Positions 22,700 through 34,191 of a stretch of DNA of 64,000 bases are shown here, in pieces. The notes beneath the pieces were generated by a model. That model worked only from the letters and a program-made list of their open reading frames with translations, was not told where the DNA came from and searched no databases. Source of the stretch: Sclerodactyla briareus. Taxonomy: Eukaryota > Echinodermata > Holothuroidea > Dendrochirotida > Sclerodactylidae. Positions within the stretch are counted from its first letter, which is position 1; the number at the start of each line of letters is the position of its first letter. The translations under genes were made by a program, and so were the position numbers. The DNA lies in contig JAODTK010004743.1 in NCBI GenBank assembly GCA_026419785.1, forward strand, positions 124,001-188,000, read 5' to 3'.

Positions 22700-23880
22700 A
22701 ACTCATTTTTAGTGGGAAAGATTTACGTCAGAAACAAAAGCCTTATGCTCTTTGATGGCACACAGTTTTTGACCACGAATATGCGATTGTAATTTCACAA
22801 TAAAACGGGGAAATATTAGTAAATTATTTTCTGCCATTTAGTAAAAAGTGGTGCTTATCTAGGCGGCGATTTACCGCCGGTGACCAGCTACTTTTGAAGG
22901 CCCTGTGGTGCATCATAATGACCGAAATCAGCACAGTCCAGACATTTGCAGGAGCAGGAATGATTTAACAGGCCTGGCCACATTACACTGTGGGCCTTAA
23001 TTGGACCCAAAATGGCCTGAATACACCAGATGACCTCCTTGATGATCATTGGGACCAACTTCCCACCATGATCTTAAACCACTGCCAGAGTAGTAGCAAT
23101 TTGAATCAATGTGAATAGATAGATAGATAGGAAGCAGGATCACAATAGCGCACTCCCCAGTATGGCCAAAGGTACTGTACTTGAATACCAAAAATTTACA
23201 ATAAACCAAACTCACTGTAAGTTCAAAATTTATGAATCAAAATACGGACTGTCAACGTTTGGGGAATTGTGTTCTCCAATAATTCTAAGGTTTTTATCTT
23301 TTGACTATTTTCATTGTGTTATGTAGGAAAGTGTACGTTCGGGTGTGCTGGCAAGAGTCGGTACCACCGCCGACGGGTAATCCCACAACAACAGCCTTTC
23401 GGACCCAGCGGACGCACATTACATTACATCATCGAATCAGTGACTCAAATGACTTTCATGTTGTTTAGGACAACAACAGTCCACATCCACCAAGTTTGGT
23501 CAAATTCAGAACACCAACACCTGCACAGAACCCCAAGGTTCTATGTAACCATTAAATGTGAACACAAAAAAAACACTTCTCCACTGGTTTATAGACACTA
23601 AGCTGTTGTACATCAACTATTAGACAGCATTGTCTCGGGGCCCATAAATGGCTTTATTCGCCAAAGGGAGGGTAGAGCTATAAATGAGGGCTACTTCCCT
23701 GGGTCTCGACTCATCCCCCCCCCTCCCCTCGGCATGTACCCTGCCCCCCTTAGAAAAATCTCTTGGTACTAACTGGTAGTGGCATGGCCGGATTCAATGG
23801 AAACTATCAGTCTCTTGAGAATGATAGTTGGTCACTGTTGACCAAGGGTTAGGTTTAAATACTTTTACTGCAAGTCTACA
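22700..23880. other. No clear gene; dispersed repeats
   Basis: 23,040-23,160 ('agcaatttgaatcaatgtgaatagatagatag') resembles 24,505-24,590 ('agcaacttgaatcaaggatgg...gaaggaaacaggac'), so both are parts of a dispersed repeat. 23,314-23,430 holds a plus-strand frame reading KCTFGCAGKSRYHRRRVIPQ after an AG acceptor, which I do not recognise. 23,710-23,755 is C-rich low complexity. Confidence 0.4.
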
Positions 23881-23891
23881 AGTTAATTCAC

Positions 23892-24263
23892 GGAAACTCT
23901 CACAGATGTCCTCCAGGCTGTGCTCCCAGGTGCAGTGATTGGAATGGTTGTCAATGACTTGGCAGCAATCCAGGTCTGTTTACTGATGGTGATGTTGTAA
24001 ACGACAGTAAAATCTCAGGATGGGCCTGCGTGGCACCGAACGAATCAACCAAAACCAATCTCAATCAAGACACGGAAGTGGCAGATCAATGCAGAGAATA
24101 TGACGATAAATTTAAAACACACGGTACCAGCATTTCTGTCGATTAGCATAAGTCAAGGTTTTCTGTGCCGTTCACATCAAGGGGCAATCGTCCTCTCGAA
24201 ATCACCACAGCAAATGAGATAGGGAGTGCCAATTCACCTACAGTATCAATTCCAGCAGTTGAG
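23892..24263 (+). CDS. Possible plus-strand coding remnant, Ig/FN3-like tail
   Basis: Three plus-strand frames, offset by single-base shifts, are open and protein-like. One at 23,888-23,973 reads TLTDVLQAVLPGAVIGMVVN, then DLAAIQ. One at 23,974-24,060 includes DGDVVNDSKISGWACVAPNE. One at 24,150-24,260 includes RPLEITTANEIGSANSPTVS, which looks like the F-G end of an Ig or FN3 domain (A-N-E-I-G-S-A). A weak donor GAG|GTTAGA follows. I cannot assign a family, and the strand is opposite the IgSF gene. It could be an exon, a TE-derived protein or chance. Confidence 0.25.
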
Positions 24264-25050
24264 GTTAGAAAATGTCCACAAACTTTAGTGAGGCTTAGAT
24301 GACCCTGCAACATCCGACTCATGAATGCCCCAGTGTGCCATTGTCCAATTAAATACTGACAACTTTGAATGATTCACTAATCTAACCTGTAGGAGAAGGG
24401 CGGCTTGACGGTTCCAACAAAATGGCTGAAATTGACTCTAGGTGTCTTTTGACCTCATTTTCCCTCTGTCATCTATGTGAAAAAGTTCTACACATATCCA
24501 TCCATATGTAGGAGTCGCAGCAACTTGAATCAAGGATGGACGGGAAGGAAACAGGACATGCACGATTGCAATAACTCACCAGCCTGCAGCCCATGGCTGT
24601 GGTGAGCTTACATAGCCAAGCATGGAGTACATAATAATGAGAAAGCTTCAAAAGCTGAGGAAGGCCTCCCTACCAAATCCCCAGTAAGCCTGATTGTGGT
24701 TAGTTTGATGAGGTGATAATGATATTGTGTCAAAACTCAGGAGGGAACGATTGGCAGCGGAAGGATCTTTCGAAACTCCACGCTGAAAATTACAAATCCT
24801 GACAACATAAAACATTTTCCCCCATACTTATCAACATCCAAAAACATGGGATGAATTGGTTGCGTTCTCAAAAGCGGCGACTGTTGAAAATGAATGTCAT
24901 GATATCAATATGGGGGGAATCTTGTCTATTCCCCCAAACTGTTCAGTGGTGAGCATGCCACTTACATGTATGTTCCGTGCCAGCTGATGGTGAGGACCCG
25001 CCTTGATGTCATATCATAATTATTCCCCCCCCCCCTTCTCAAAAAAGGAA
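24264..25050. other. No gene recognised
   Basis: Unique-looking AT-rich DNA with one dispersed repeat segment (24,480-24,610) related to 23,040-23,160. Minus-strand frames are short and show no domain. A poly-C tract lies at 25,026-25,037. Confidence 0.35.
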
Positions 25051-25051
25051 T

Positions 25052-25222
25052 ATTGCCTCGAGTACAGCACCTGGCGCTGACAGCTTAGCATTCCTCGGCA
25101 TGAGCAAGTTCTTCAACCCATGTATTACTTGACCCTTCATCTGATCAGCAGTCACAAAAGTAAACCCCACTATGGCTTGAACATTCTCTGATGGAGATGG
25201 TTTGAAAACAACAGCAGATCAG
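25052..25222 (-). pseudogene. Possible Ty3/Gypsy-like pol fragment
   Basis: The minus-strand frame reads FKPSPSENVQAIVGFTFVTA and later KLSAPGAVLEAIF. This loosely follows the region after the reverse transcriptase palm in Ty3/Gypsy elements, where a K-P-P-VQAI stretch is followed by a 'fl...l..Y...fip..s...aPL..Ll' stretch. Key Tyr and Phe positions of that region are missing. The call is tentative; chance resemblance is possible. Confidence 0.25.
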
Positions 25223-25229
25223 CAGAGCA

Positions 25230-25815
25230 GGTTATGAGTGTGTGGCCCTGGTCAATTTTTCCATTGGTATATCCTAATTTTTCATTCAGTTGGCAACCCC
25301 AGTTTGAACAAATTACAATGGTCACTGATTCCACAGGAGAATACAAAATGTATACAAGGCAAGATCAGAGCTAAAGATAGACAGCATCTACGAAGTTTCA
25401 TGTGGATTATGCAAATTAGTCACATTAAACTTAAGTTCAGTCTACTGTTAAATTTATCGGAAAGGAGGTGGGACCATATCAATCAAGTTCGATAAGCTGG
25501 ATACCTAGTTAGCATATACTAAGACTGAAATCCAATCAGTTTGTGTACAACTCGGTCAGTTGTCATATACCCCGAACTGCATTTGCCAATCATGAGATAT
25601 CTAGTACCTAAGCTTCACGAAAATTAGTTGTTCAGTGATAATTGTGAGTTGTGCAAAAAAGCCTGATCATACATCTCCACACAAAGTTTCAGCATAAGGG
25701 TAATCACGGTTCAAGAAATATCATGATGCACATACAGGTACAGTCATGCATACAGACAGACAGACACATGACGAGAGTGACCACTACTATGTCTCTCCTC
25801 TAAAATCTTCTCTGA
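25230..25815. repeat. Dispersed repeat ending in CAGACAGACA / GTCTCTCCTC
   Basis: The left part has 'catctac.aagtttcatgtggatt' and 'tatgcaaattag'. The right part has 'cagacagacagacacatgac', then 'ctatgtctctcctctaaaat'. The same layout occurs at 47.1-47.7, 58.2-58.7 and 61.6-62.2 kb. It is probably a long MITE-like family with no coding content. Confidence 0.65.
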
Positions 25816-25819
25816 GAAC

Positions 25820-26760
25820 AGAATTTTCAAATGACTGTATAAATCGCACAGTTACCCTTCCTTCGGCCAAAATTGACGATGCAAGCACGGGTGAAATATT
25901 CACTTCGACCCACGCCAGGTATTCGGTTAGATATGAAAGATTGTAGAACAATCGGACAGGCCCCCCGAGATCTCGAATTATTCATCCCTCACCCCCAGGC
26001 GAGTCCTGATTGGCAATCAGCGCCGCGGTCAATGCGATTGTATTGTAGTGGTGCAACGCACTCTGGTCCCTCTTCGCTCAGGGAATAGTTCCCTGGATGG
26101 CGCCTCATAGCAGGGTGATATGGAGTAGGGAGAGGCCTGCATGATTGATTTGAGAGATTGTATTATTATGCTGGTCGTGTATTCAGCCGAATACTGGGAT
26201 CCATGCAAGACTGAGGAACCAATCCCTTGAAAACAAGTCTGACATGTACCAGCCTTCCTCCTTCAAAGAGTGCCCCCCTAAAAACATGGTCCGAGTTTGT
26301 CCCTGGAATTTGGAGAAGGACTCATTCACACAATTGCATTGCAATAGACGGACCATGTCCGAGGGAGAAACGTTAGAATCGTCCATTGATAAAACAGGAA
26401 TGGCATCATACTAGGTAATAGGCTATGTCCATTCCAGTCAGTGCTAGCCACCATTAACTAATGGAATCCAATGTCAGTTTTTAGGGGGAGCGCACTGACA
26501 CATGGAGTCCCGCTTTTTTTCTCTAATTATTTGATGGTCCCAGATGCAATCTGGTTCATATTTGAAATCTTTTGGCTGCAAAATTTTGTTTTCAGGAATC
26601 TACATTTTGAAGAAAGAAATAGGGGCAAATCTACATTTATACCACCCCATTTTTTCATTGAGAGGGGTACCCTGGGTGCATACACAACTTTTTTTTTTTT
26701 TTTTTTTGGGGGGGGGGGACTTTTGTTTTCTTGGGGGGGGGGGGCATTTATACCACTGCT
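25820..26760. other. No gene recognised; homopolymer-rich
   Basis: Unique-looking sequence with long runs (17 T then 11 G at 26,691-26,718; 12 G at 26,733-26,744). Open frames across the runs are low complexity. No repeat partners were found in the window. Confidence 0.35.
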
Positions 26761-26764
26761 CCAG

Positions 26765-26860
26765 TTGTCTTAGCATAAAGCACTGTACCAGGAGGCGAAG
26801 GAACTGGGCCACGGCGGAGTTTGGGTCACCCTCATTGACTTCAATTTCACACATCGTTTC
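26765..26860. other. Codon-like island, strand unresolved
   Basis: A short GC3-rich stretch is protein-like on both strands. Plus, after the acceptor CCAGTTGTCTTAG|CATAAA, it reads HKALYQEAKELGHGGVWVTL, then IDFNF. Minus, it reads ETMCEIEVNEGDPNSAVAQF, then LRLLVQ, where C-E-I-x-V-N-E-G-D-P could be the B-strand region of an Ig half-domain with a donor CTG|GTACAG. The minus reading would fit the IgSF gene but lacks a good acceptor. I cannot choose between them. Confidence 0.3.
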
Positions 26861-27770
26861 CAGGGCTCAGCAATCTCCCCCCAACCACCCAAACCCCCTC
26901 CTCCACACCATACACTAATTCCAAACCACCTGAAAATAATAAATAAATTCTACAGTTAGGCACCCAAAGAAATTGAGTGGCAATTGGAATAACCAAAACA
27001 ATCTCAACCTGTCCCTATACTAGGTAATTGTGGAGACCAAAGCTCGTTCTCGACTAAACCACTGTGATGTAATATGTGTAGAGCCAGGTCAACACTGTAC
27101 CGATAACGGGGAAAAAACAATCGTCACAAACAAACCCAACAGCATGTATGATAACGTATAATCCGATGAACGTACTTTAAATGTTGACCATCGGGAAATG
27201 TTTTACATCGACATTAATACAGCCCCCATCCAGCTCCCAGCCACTCAGGCCCTCGTTTGGGCTTCTCAATCGCTACAGTGTGAACTGCTATACTCTATTG
27301 TATCGCTAACACTGTGACAGGGCTTCGTCGTTGGCGAGCCAGGTGTTGGTCGCCAAACTGAGGTGATTGAGGGCTACGTACCATATGAATCAAACATCGC
27401 CAAAAATGTGACTATCCTGTGTCCACCTCTGGCAGATATAGGCATGTAGCCTTTTTTTTCTTGGCCTATTCTCATGTCGAAACAGAGCCAAAAGTGATCT
27501 CAATCATATCGAACTTCAATCATGAACTTTGCAGAAACCTTTGGCAGCCTTATCCTGACACCACCCTTCCCCCTCTCCCCCCAGGCCCTCCCCCCCCCAG
27601 GCACATCTATGTGTTAGGATGTCAAGTAGCCTGGTTCATGAAGCACATATGGTCAATGACCATTCACACTCCTACTGTTACCCATACACATAGTATTTTT
27701 AATGGGTGTGTATGCAACACCAGAAAGTTTGACTGATTGCTGTCACTTCATAGCCTACATTTGCCAATTG
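26861..27770. other. No gene recognised
   Basis: AT-rich sequence with C-rich low complexity at 27,562-27,602. A short coding-like stretch around 27,310-27,375 has no recognisable domain. Confidence 0.3.
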
Positions 27771-27779
27771 ATGAATATT

Positions 27780-28360
27780 TCACATCAGTGCAGCTGCTTC
27801 AACCGTTGACAAATTCCTATGTGCATAGTCAAGCTGTTGGTGTTGGGAGGGGTCCAACCTCACAGATGTTATCTCTTGCGTTCCTCAGGGGTCCTTCTTG
27901 GGCCCTGTTCTTTCCATGGCCCCATTCTGAATGACATAGATGGGTTGATTGGTCAGATGTTCCAATTAACATTGCTGAAGATTGTGTTCGTTATCATGTT
28001 ATTATAGATAAGCACAACTCTGATTCTCACACACTCACAAGCTTCAAGATGACATTAACAACATGCGGGCATTAGGCTATACTTGAGATTAATGAGGTAT
28101 GAGCTTTCAACCAGCAAAGCTCAAGTCTGCGTACAACCATGAACAGGGTGAAACTCACAAGAGTTGACTGAATCAAGTAACCTTCAAGTGTCAACAATAC
28201 TTCTTACAGGCTAAGCTTGTAAGGGCAGCTAGATCCATTACTTCTTAATAAACCTATGAACCCGTTGTCATGGCATCCCTCTTAGTGCCCTGACCTAAGT
28301 CGAGAACCTTGTCGTCGTCGAAAGCAGTTAAGATTGTCTGTTCAACAATTGATGCATTAT
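27780..28360 (+). pseudogene. LINE reverse transcriptase fragment (CR1/L2/Jockey-like)
   Basis: The plus-strand frames near 27,860-27,915 read TDVISCVPQGSFLGPVLS, the conserved (S)GVPQGSVLGPxLF block of non-LTR reverse transcriptases. After a shift, 'gaatgacatagatggg' corresponds to the IND motif. 'attgctgaagattgtgttcg' (27,972) corresponds to the FADDCxx catalytic block, read here as IAEDCVR, so one catalytic Asp is altered. The following ~250 bp fits the thumb region (LQDDINNMRA...). Several frameshifts and stops are present, and no ORF1, EN domain or tail was seen. It is a dead 5'-truncated copy or a captured fragment, inserted opposite to the IgSF gene. Confidence 0.75.
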
Positions 28361-29955
28361 GGGCAGGTCGGATTCACACAACTGGTTCTTGGCACCCTGA
28401 TCGGTGAACTTACTTGGTATCATGTCAGCATATCAGTCCTGTTGGGTACTTGACTGACCACATCAGAGTAATAGTTTTGTTCCTTATCACTGGCATGGTG
28501 AAATAATGTCCCCTGTGGGTGTATCACCGTATCCAAGAAAAAAAAACTTGTAACAGGTTCTTAAGGATTCGGTTCTTTGCCTAATTGTGCCCTAGAAGAT
28601 ACAACTCTGAATAATTTTCAGTTATCCCTTTTTGATTTCAATCGCTCATTACGTACTCTGTACTAGAGCCTCACCTTGCAGAGTCCTAACCCGTTATTTG
28701 TCCTACTGCTGACTGTCATCACTCAACATGCCGTCCTCTATGACTACTATCTCCAATCTCGATGTGAATCATGATAGTTCACACATATTAACACTCTCTC
28801 CCTTCAAGCCTAGAGAATCCCAACAGATCTAATATTCGCATCCCGGGCATATTATGGTTTGGGCCTCTTTGCCTACACTGCCACAAGATTTTTTGGATAA
28901 CGTGATAACTTTCAACACAATTGTTTCTGCCCCACATGACCAGCATATCACAAATCTTGGATGGGTTCTAAAACGGCATTGCCGACCGCTCTAACGGTGG
29001 CTTTCTTGGAAATTTTTTTTGACACAACCCCTTTCATCGTCCCAGCCGCATAGCTCCTAGCCTTTTTTCTGAGTGAATTTGGATGAATTTGGACGGGTTT
29101 TCCTCGCGCAGCATCACTCTTTGTCACCATTTAGGAACAAATGGTTTTGTTTTGTTTGATACCCACCTCTGTTATTGACCCATGGACCATCCCGGCCAGC
29201 CCTTTCTTATTTTTTGGCTCACTGTTTTGGGCAGATAGCATGTTTTTGATCATGGCATTCATTGGGTTTTTTTTGTTTTTGGGGGGGGGGGGTTTTTTAT
29301 TTGTCAAGGCCATATGCAGATTTGTCAGGCAGATTTCTTTTTTCTCTTCCCCAAATTGAAATCTGGGCATTGTTTGGTTTTTGTACTATTTGGGACGCCC
29401 ACCTTGCGGCCACTTTAGATTTTATTTAGCAAAACTTTCTTCATGAAATTGAATTTTTCACATTTTGAACAGATCAATCATTTTGGAGACCACCCCTCTC
29501 TTGTTTTGACTCGTGGGACTCCACCCATTCAGGATTCTTTTGCGAGACTGATTTTAAATGCAAATTTGGGCGTTTTTGTCAACTCATTCACATTTTCAAT
29601 GATGGTGATCGTCCTGGGACCAACATCTGGCCAAATTTTAATCCATCCGAGGAGTAAATAGCATAATTGCTGTGATTTTCCATATAAACCCTTCCATATT
29701 AAAATGAGAATCACATTTCCACCCTTTAGCTAATGGAATGTGGGGATATCCAGTTGAACCTGTGCAACATACATACTGCAATTGCTTCTGAATATTCAGA
29801 TGGATAATTATATCCCCACTTTTCCCCACTTCGGGAGATTACTGTTTGCCTTTGCCGTGACCGTCCGCATCGCATCCCCCCGGGTCTGCCACTGGATGAT
29901 TTTTGTGTTAGCGCAATGAGTCTTCAATGCTTTATTCAATTGCCCTGAAAACTTG
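28361..29955. other. No supported gene; one Lys-rich minus-strand frame
   Basis: On the minus strand, a 60-codon frame (29,130-28,948) begins MVTKSDAARGKPVQIHPNSL and continues with many Lys/Arg residues. It directly follows a TAA that ends another Lys/Asn-rich frame (29,370-29,131). The two are in the same frame and separated only by that stop. I do not recognise the product; T/G-rich homopolymers on the plus strand (for example 29,281-29,299) inflate Lys/Pro content. The rest of the interval has no repeat partner. Confidence 0.25.
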
Positions 29956-29959
29956 TCGC

Positions 29960-30260
29960 AGACATGTCTGCTTGGGAAACCTGGATTAGTTTCAAGTGGG
30001 CATTGCGCTTACTGTTGGCCCTCTATTTTGCAGGTTTTAACCAGGCTTGTCCAATTCACACGAAACTTGGTGGGTGTGGACTTCAGATGGTTCCTAGAAA
30101 CATGGAAATGATTTCAAGGTCACCGAGGTCGAATTTGGCGGATTTCCTTACTTTCGTGATTTACTTTACCTCAAAAATTGGTGGGTGTGGACTTCAGTTG
30201 GTCAGAAAGGGAATAAGGACCATTCCTCATAGCCCACAGGGACGTTTTACGAAGAGCAGG
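29960..30260. repeat. Dispersed repeat with 'aacttggtgggtgtggactt' units
   Basis: Two internal direct copies of 'ttggtgggtgtggacttcag' lie at 30,066 and 30,178. The family recurs at 60,640-60,980. The part 'ggccctctattttgcaggtttt' (30,018) recurs inverted at 51,170-51,190. This is a dispersed repeat, not an exon, despite the TTTTGCAG acceptor-like site. Confidence 0.65.
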
Positions 30261-31605
30261 GTGCAATAAAGAAGTTGCAGTAGTAGGAAATGTTCAATTT
30301 TGAGTCTGAAACAGAATCCAGAACAATGGCTTGAACACAGAATCCAAGCGGGGGGTGGGGGGGGGGGGCAAGATCCATGCTTGTATCCTCCCATATTCTG
30401 TGTGAAAGGACCAAAACATTCGTCAGAGCAGGCTCATCAGCACAAACCAACACAGCTACATCCATTCCTGGATGCATTTGCAAGTTTTTCTTACAATACT
30501 TATGCTGTATTGCGGTAGTAACCATTTTTCATTACAGTGTCATGGTCTTTATTATGTATCCCAGTAGAACCAACTGGTAGGTAGCAGGTGCAGTTTACGT
30601 GGCCAACATTTTGGGGCATAATTCCAGGAGGCAACTTTCAAAGCGACAAGCCACAATCAGCTGGGGTGAAGGGTAGTAGGAAAATTTGGAAGATTTGCTT
30701 TCGGAGGGGGCTCAGAAATTATATATAGGCTGGGGAACCCTACTAGCCCATTCTCCAAGACCTCCCCCCCCCCCTGGTATATTCGGCAGGGTTTATATGC
30801 TAAAACAACATTATTACTACATGAATACTGGCAGTGCCTCTTCAGTTTTATCACTGACTCTACATTATGGACTGCCTTGGCTCTGCCAAAGAGGATTGGT
30901 TGGAACAGAAATTTTTCCTCTGACACCTATACACCAGGTAGGGACTGGCTAGTCCCTGAAACCAGAGAATGGTTCCAGGCAGGGTTCAGGGCCAATCACA
31001 AAGGCAGGCCCATCAAAGGTCATCCAGTAGTTAGTACCTATCACCCAGGGGTTCACTGAAGTGTCTTCAATTCATGAAATGCAACTTGGGCAAGAATATT
31101 CAATACTGTTGGCTGCAGTCAACAGGGCCTTCTCTCTGTATATACCCGAGTAGACCAGAGGTATAGCCTCTACCCAGAAAATTCTTTATGGGGATGTTCA
31201 CCAGGGGAGGCATCAAATGTGTTTTGGGCAAACAGGGGAGGGATTGATATCACGGGGATAACTACATTATGGCGCCCACAAGCAGATTGGAATATGTAGC
31301 TCCACATACCAGGGGTGGACTGGACAACCCTGGGAGGCATGAAGGTGCAAATTAGAAGTTATTACTGATAATCAAATAAAGCGCCATAAATTAGCAAGGA
31401 ACAGTGTAAGTGGTGGCAACTCCACAAACAGTCGGCAAAGCAATATAGAGTGTTAGGTATCCTTCAGTATAATTCGTTAGCTTTTTGAAAGCGCAAACGC
31501 TGACAAAACCCTAAATTCTATAAGACCAAGTTTGGCTAAAGTAGACGGTTTGGCTGGCAATATGAGGAGGGGGAGTGGGGTTGCCAACCCGGACCTATGT
31601 GCGTA
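30261..31605. other. No gene recognised
   Basis: Unique-looking sequence with G-runs (30,351-30,368) and C-runs (30,762-30,774). Short frames on both strands overlap and show no domain. No paired repeat was found. Confidence 0.35.
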
Positions 31606-31610
31606 AAAAC

Positions 31611-33710
31611 AGGAAGCCAAAAGGCCTTAGTGATTCCTTGACTGTTTCTGGGGGGGTCAACTTATAGCCAGACACACGAGATAGCACCAGCTCATTAAGG
31701 CAACGTAAACACAAAACTGACAAATTCCTATCTTTACCAACCAACTAATAGGGTTTCTGTACCCTTGGTAAGAAAGCTACACACTAAATTTCAAGGTTTT
31801 CAGACTTTGAACTCTGGAACTTAGATGACCGCGACGTGACCCAAAAACAATGGGTTCATGTACTCATCTGGGGAATACACAAACCAAGTATGAGCCTCAT
31901 TCACCCCAACATTTACTAAAACAATAGGGTTAATGTACTCCCAATAAGGAAGATACACAGCCTATGCCAACCTGACAGACCAACAGTTTGCTGGACTTAT
32001 CGGTTTCCAAGGGTTTTCAGACTTTGACCTCTGGTGACCTCCGATGTCTCTGACCTGACCCCAAAACAATCGTGTTCATTACTCATCATGGGGAACACAC
32101 ATACAATTATGAGCTTCATCCATCCAGGTGGGGTCAATTTATCATGTTTACAGCCCAATTGGCTAAAATATCCAATTTTCACAATTTTCTACTTTTCCGA
32201 TCAAAATTCAGCTCCTGACCTGCCAAAACAATAGGGTTTTCCTGTACTCCCCCTAAGAACTCTTACACTAATTTTAACCTGATCAGACCTACCCATCTGG
32301 ACTTATCGTGTTTACAAGGTTTTCAGACTTTGACCTCGGTGACCTCAGATTACCTCTGCTCTGACCCCAAAACAAAGGGTTCATGACTCATCATGGTGAA
32401 CCACATACCAGTATGAGCTTCATCCATCCAGCTTTTTGGGGGGGTGTCGAGTTAATCGTGCTTACAAGCCAAAATTGCCAAAATATCGCATTTTCACAAA
32501 TTTTCTATTTTCAACCAACATGTCACTCCCGACCTTAAACCACAAACATAGGGTTCCTGTACTCCCCATAAGAAAGCTATACACCTAATTTCACCTCGAT
32601 TAGGCAACCATTCTGGACTTATTGTGTTTAAAGTTTTCCAGACGTTGACGCTCTAGTGACCTCAGATGACCTCTACCTGACCCCAGACCAATAGGGTTCA
32701 TGTATCATCATGGGGGAACACCCATACCAATTTCGCTTTAACATAAATCCATCCAGGTGTGTTTAAGTTATCGTGTTAACAAGCCGAAATTGGCCCAAAA
32801 GATCGAATTTTTTGGCAATTTTTCTTTTTCCGACCAAATTTACTCCCGACCTGAACCAAAAACACTATGGGTCCCTGTACTCCCCATTAGAAGCTATACA
32901 CCTAATTTCAACGGTTGGATCACACTCAACCATTCTGGACTTATCGTGTTTACGGATTTCAGACTTTGACCTCTGGTGACCTCAGATGACCTTTGACCTG
33001 CCCCCCAAAACAATAGCGTTCATGTCTCATCCATGGGGACCCACATCCAGTATGAGCCTTCACCAGGCCATCTGGGTCGAGTTATCGTGTTTACAAGCCA
33101 AAATTGGCCAAAATATCGAACATTTCATTTTCAATTTTTCTATTTTCGACCAAATTCTCTCCCGACCCCTGAACTAAAACAATAGGGTTCATGTACTCAT
33201 CATGGGGAACACACTCCAAGTAAGAGCTCATCCATCCACTGGGGCGTGTTTTATCGTGCTTACAATCCCAAAATTGGCCAAATTTTTTTATTTTTTTCGT
33301 TTTTTAATTTTTCTATTTTCGACCAAAATTCACTCCGCCCCCTACCAAACGATAGGGTTCCTGTACTCCCCCTAAGACATCTATACACCTAATTCAACTT
33401 GATCAGACCAACCCTTCGGACTTATTTTGTTACAAGGATTTCAGACTTTGACCTCTGGTGAGCCTCGATGAACCTTTTGAACCTGACCCCAAAACATAGG
33501 GTTCATTTACTCATCATGGGGAACACATACCAAGTATGACTTCATCCATCCAGGTGGGGTGGAGTTCTCGTTGTAACAAGCCAAACATTGGGCCAAAATA
33601 TCGAAATTTCACAATTTTTCTATTTTTTTTAAAAATTTCTAATTTGATTTTCTTAAAAATTAAAAAACAACAGGTTTCCTTTTACTCCCCATAGGAAAGC
33701 TATAACGACG
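31611..33710. repeat. Tandem array of ~310-bp dimeric unit, copy 1, with leader
   Basis: A leader 'ggaagccaaaagg...gtgattccttgactg' (31,611-31,650) precedes about six units. 'ctggacttatcgtgtttaca' recurs near 31,993, 32,301, 32,617 and 32,935 (308-318 bp apart), then 33,417, where an extra half-unit gives 482 bp. Each unit is itself two diverged halves, both starting AAAACAATAGGGTTC. One half continues 'atgtactcatcatggggaac', the other 'ctgtactccccataagaaag'. Unit differences are mostly small indels. No coding. Confidence 0.92.
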
Positions 33711-34190
33711 TGACGCCGATAGATTCCTCTGACTCTCTTCGTCAAGGAGCAAAAATGCCAGGTCGTGACATAATATTGGGGGGGTCCAGGTTGCCACTTA
33801 GGTATATGAGCTGTAATAGACTGACAACTACTGGAGAAAACTTAGCCTCTGAACTGAACTCTCTGGATGTGAGAATGGTCCCCCTCATATCTGACAGACA
33901 AAAGTGGACAAGGAGTCGACAAAAGTGTACAGGTCTCCAACGTTACAACATTCTTTTGTCCCTTAAACAAAATGTCCTCCAAATATTGGAAGTTGACCCC
34001 CTTGGTGATGTCTTATGACTGGAAATTGCCTTTTCCACCACCGGTCCTGATCACTATTTGATAGGTTTTGGACTGTAATGAATTCAGTCTCCCTCATAAA
34101 GATAAGGGCATCTGTAGCTACACCCAACATATCATTTCACCACTAAACAGTTTGAAACTAGTAGACCCGTGCAGCCCATACATCCCTGGG
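33711..34190. other. Spacer with an unrecognised 102-codon frame
   Basis: A plus-strand frame at 33,710-34,018 (MTPIDSSDSLRQGAKMPGRD...) has no recognisable domain and no clear splice sites. The region lies between the array and the TIR element. Confidence 0.25.
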
Positions 34191-34191
34191 C

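Noticed and set aside
28948-29370. Lys-rich two-part frame as a virus-like or Polinton basic protein
   Set aside because: No neighbouring virus-like genes, no recognisable motif, and the Lys/Pro content is explained by homopolymers. Nothing supports a viral origin.
31611-33710. CRISPR array
   Set aside because: Units are 310 bp and whole-unit repeats, not short repeats with unique spacers; the context is eukaryotic.
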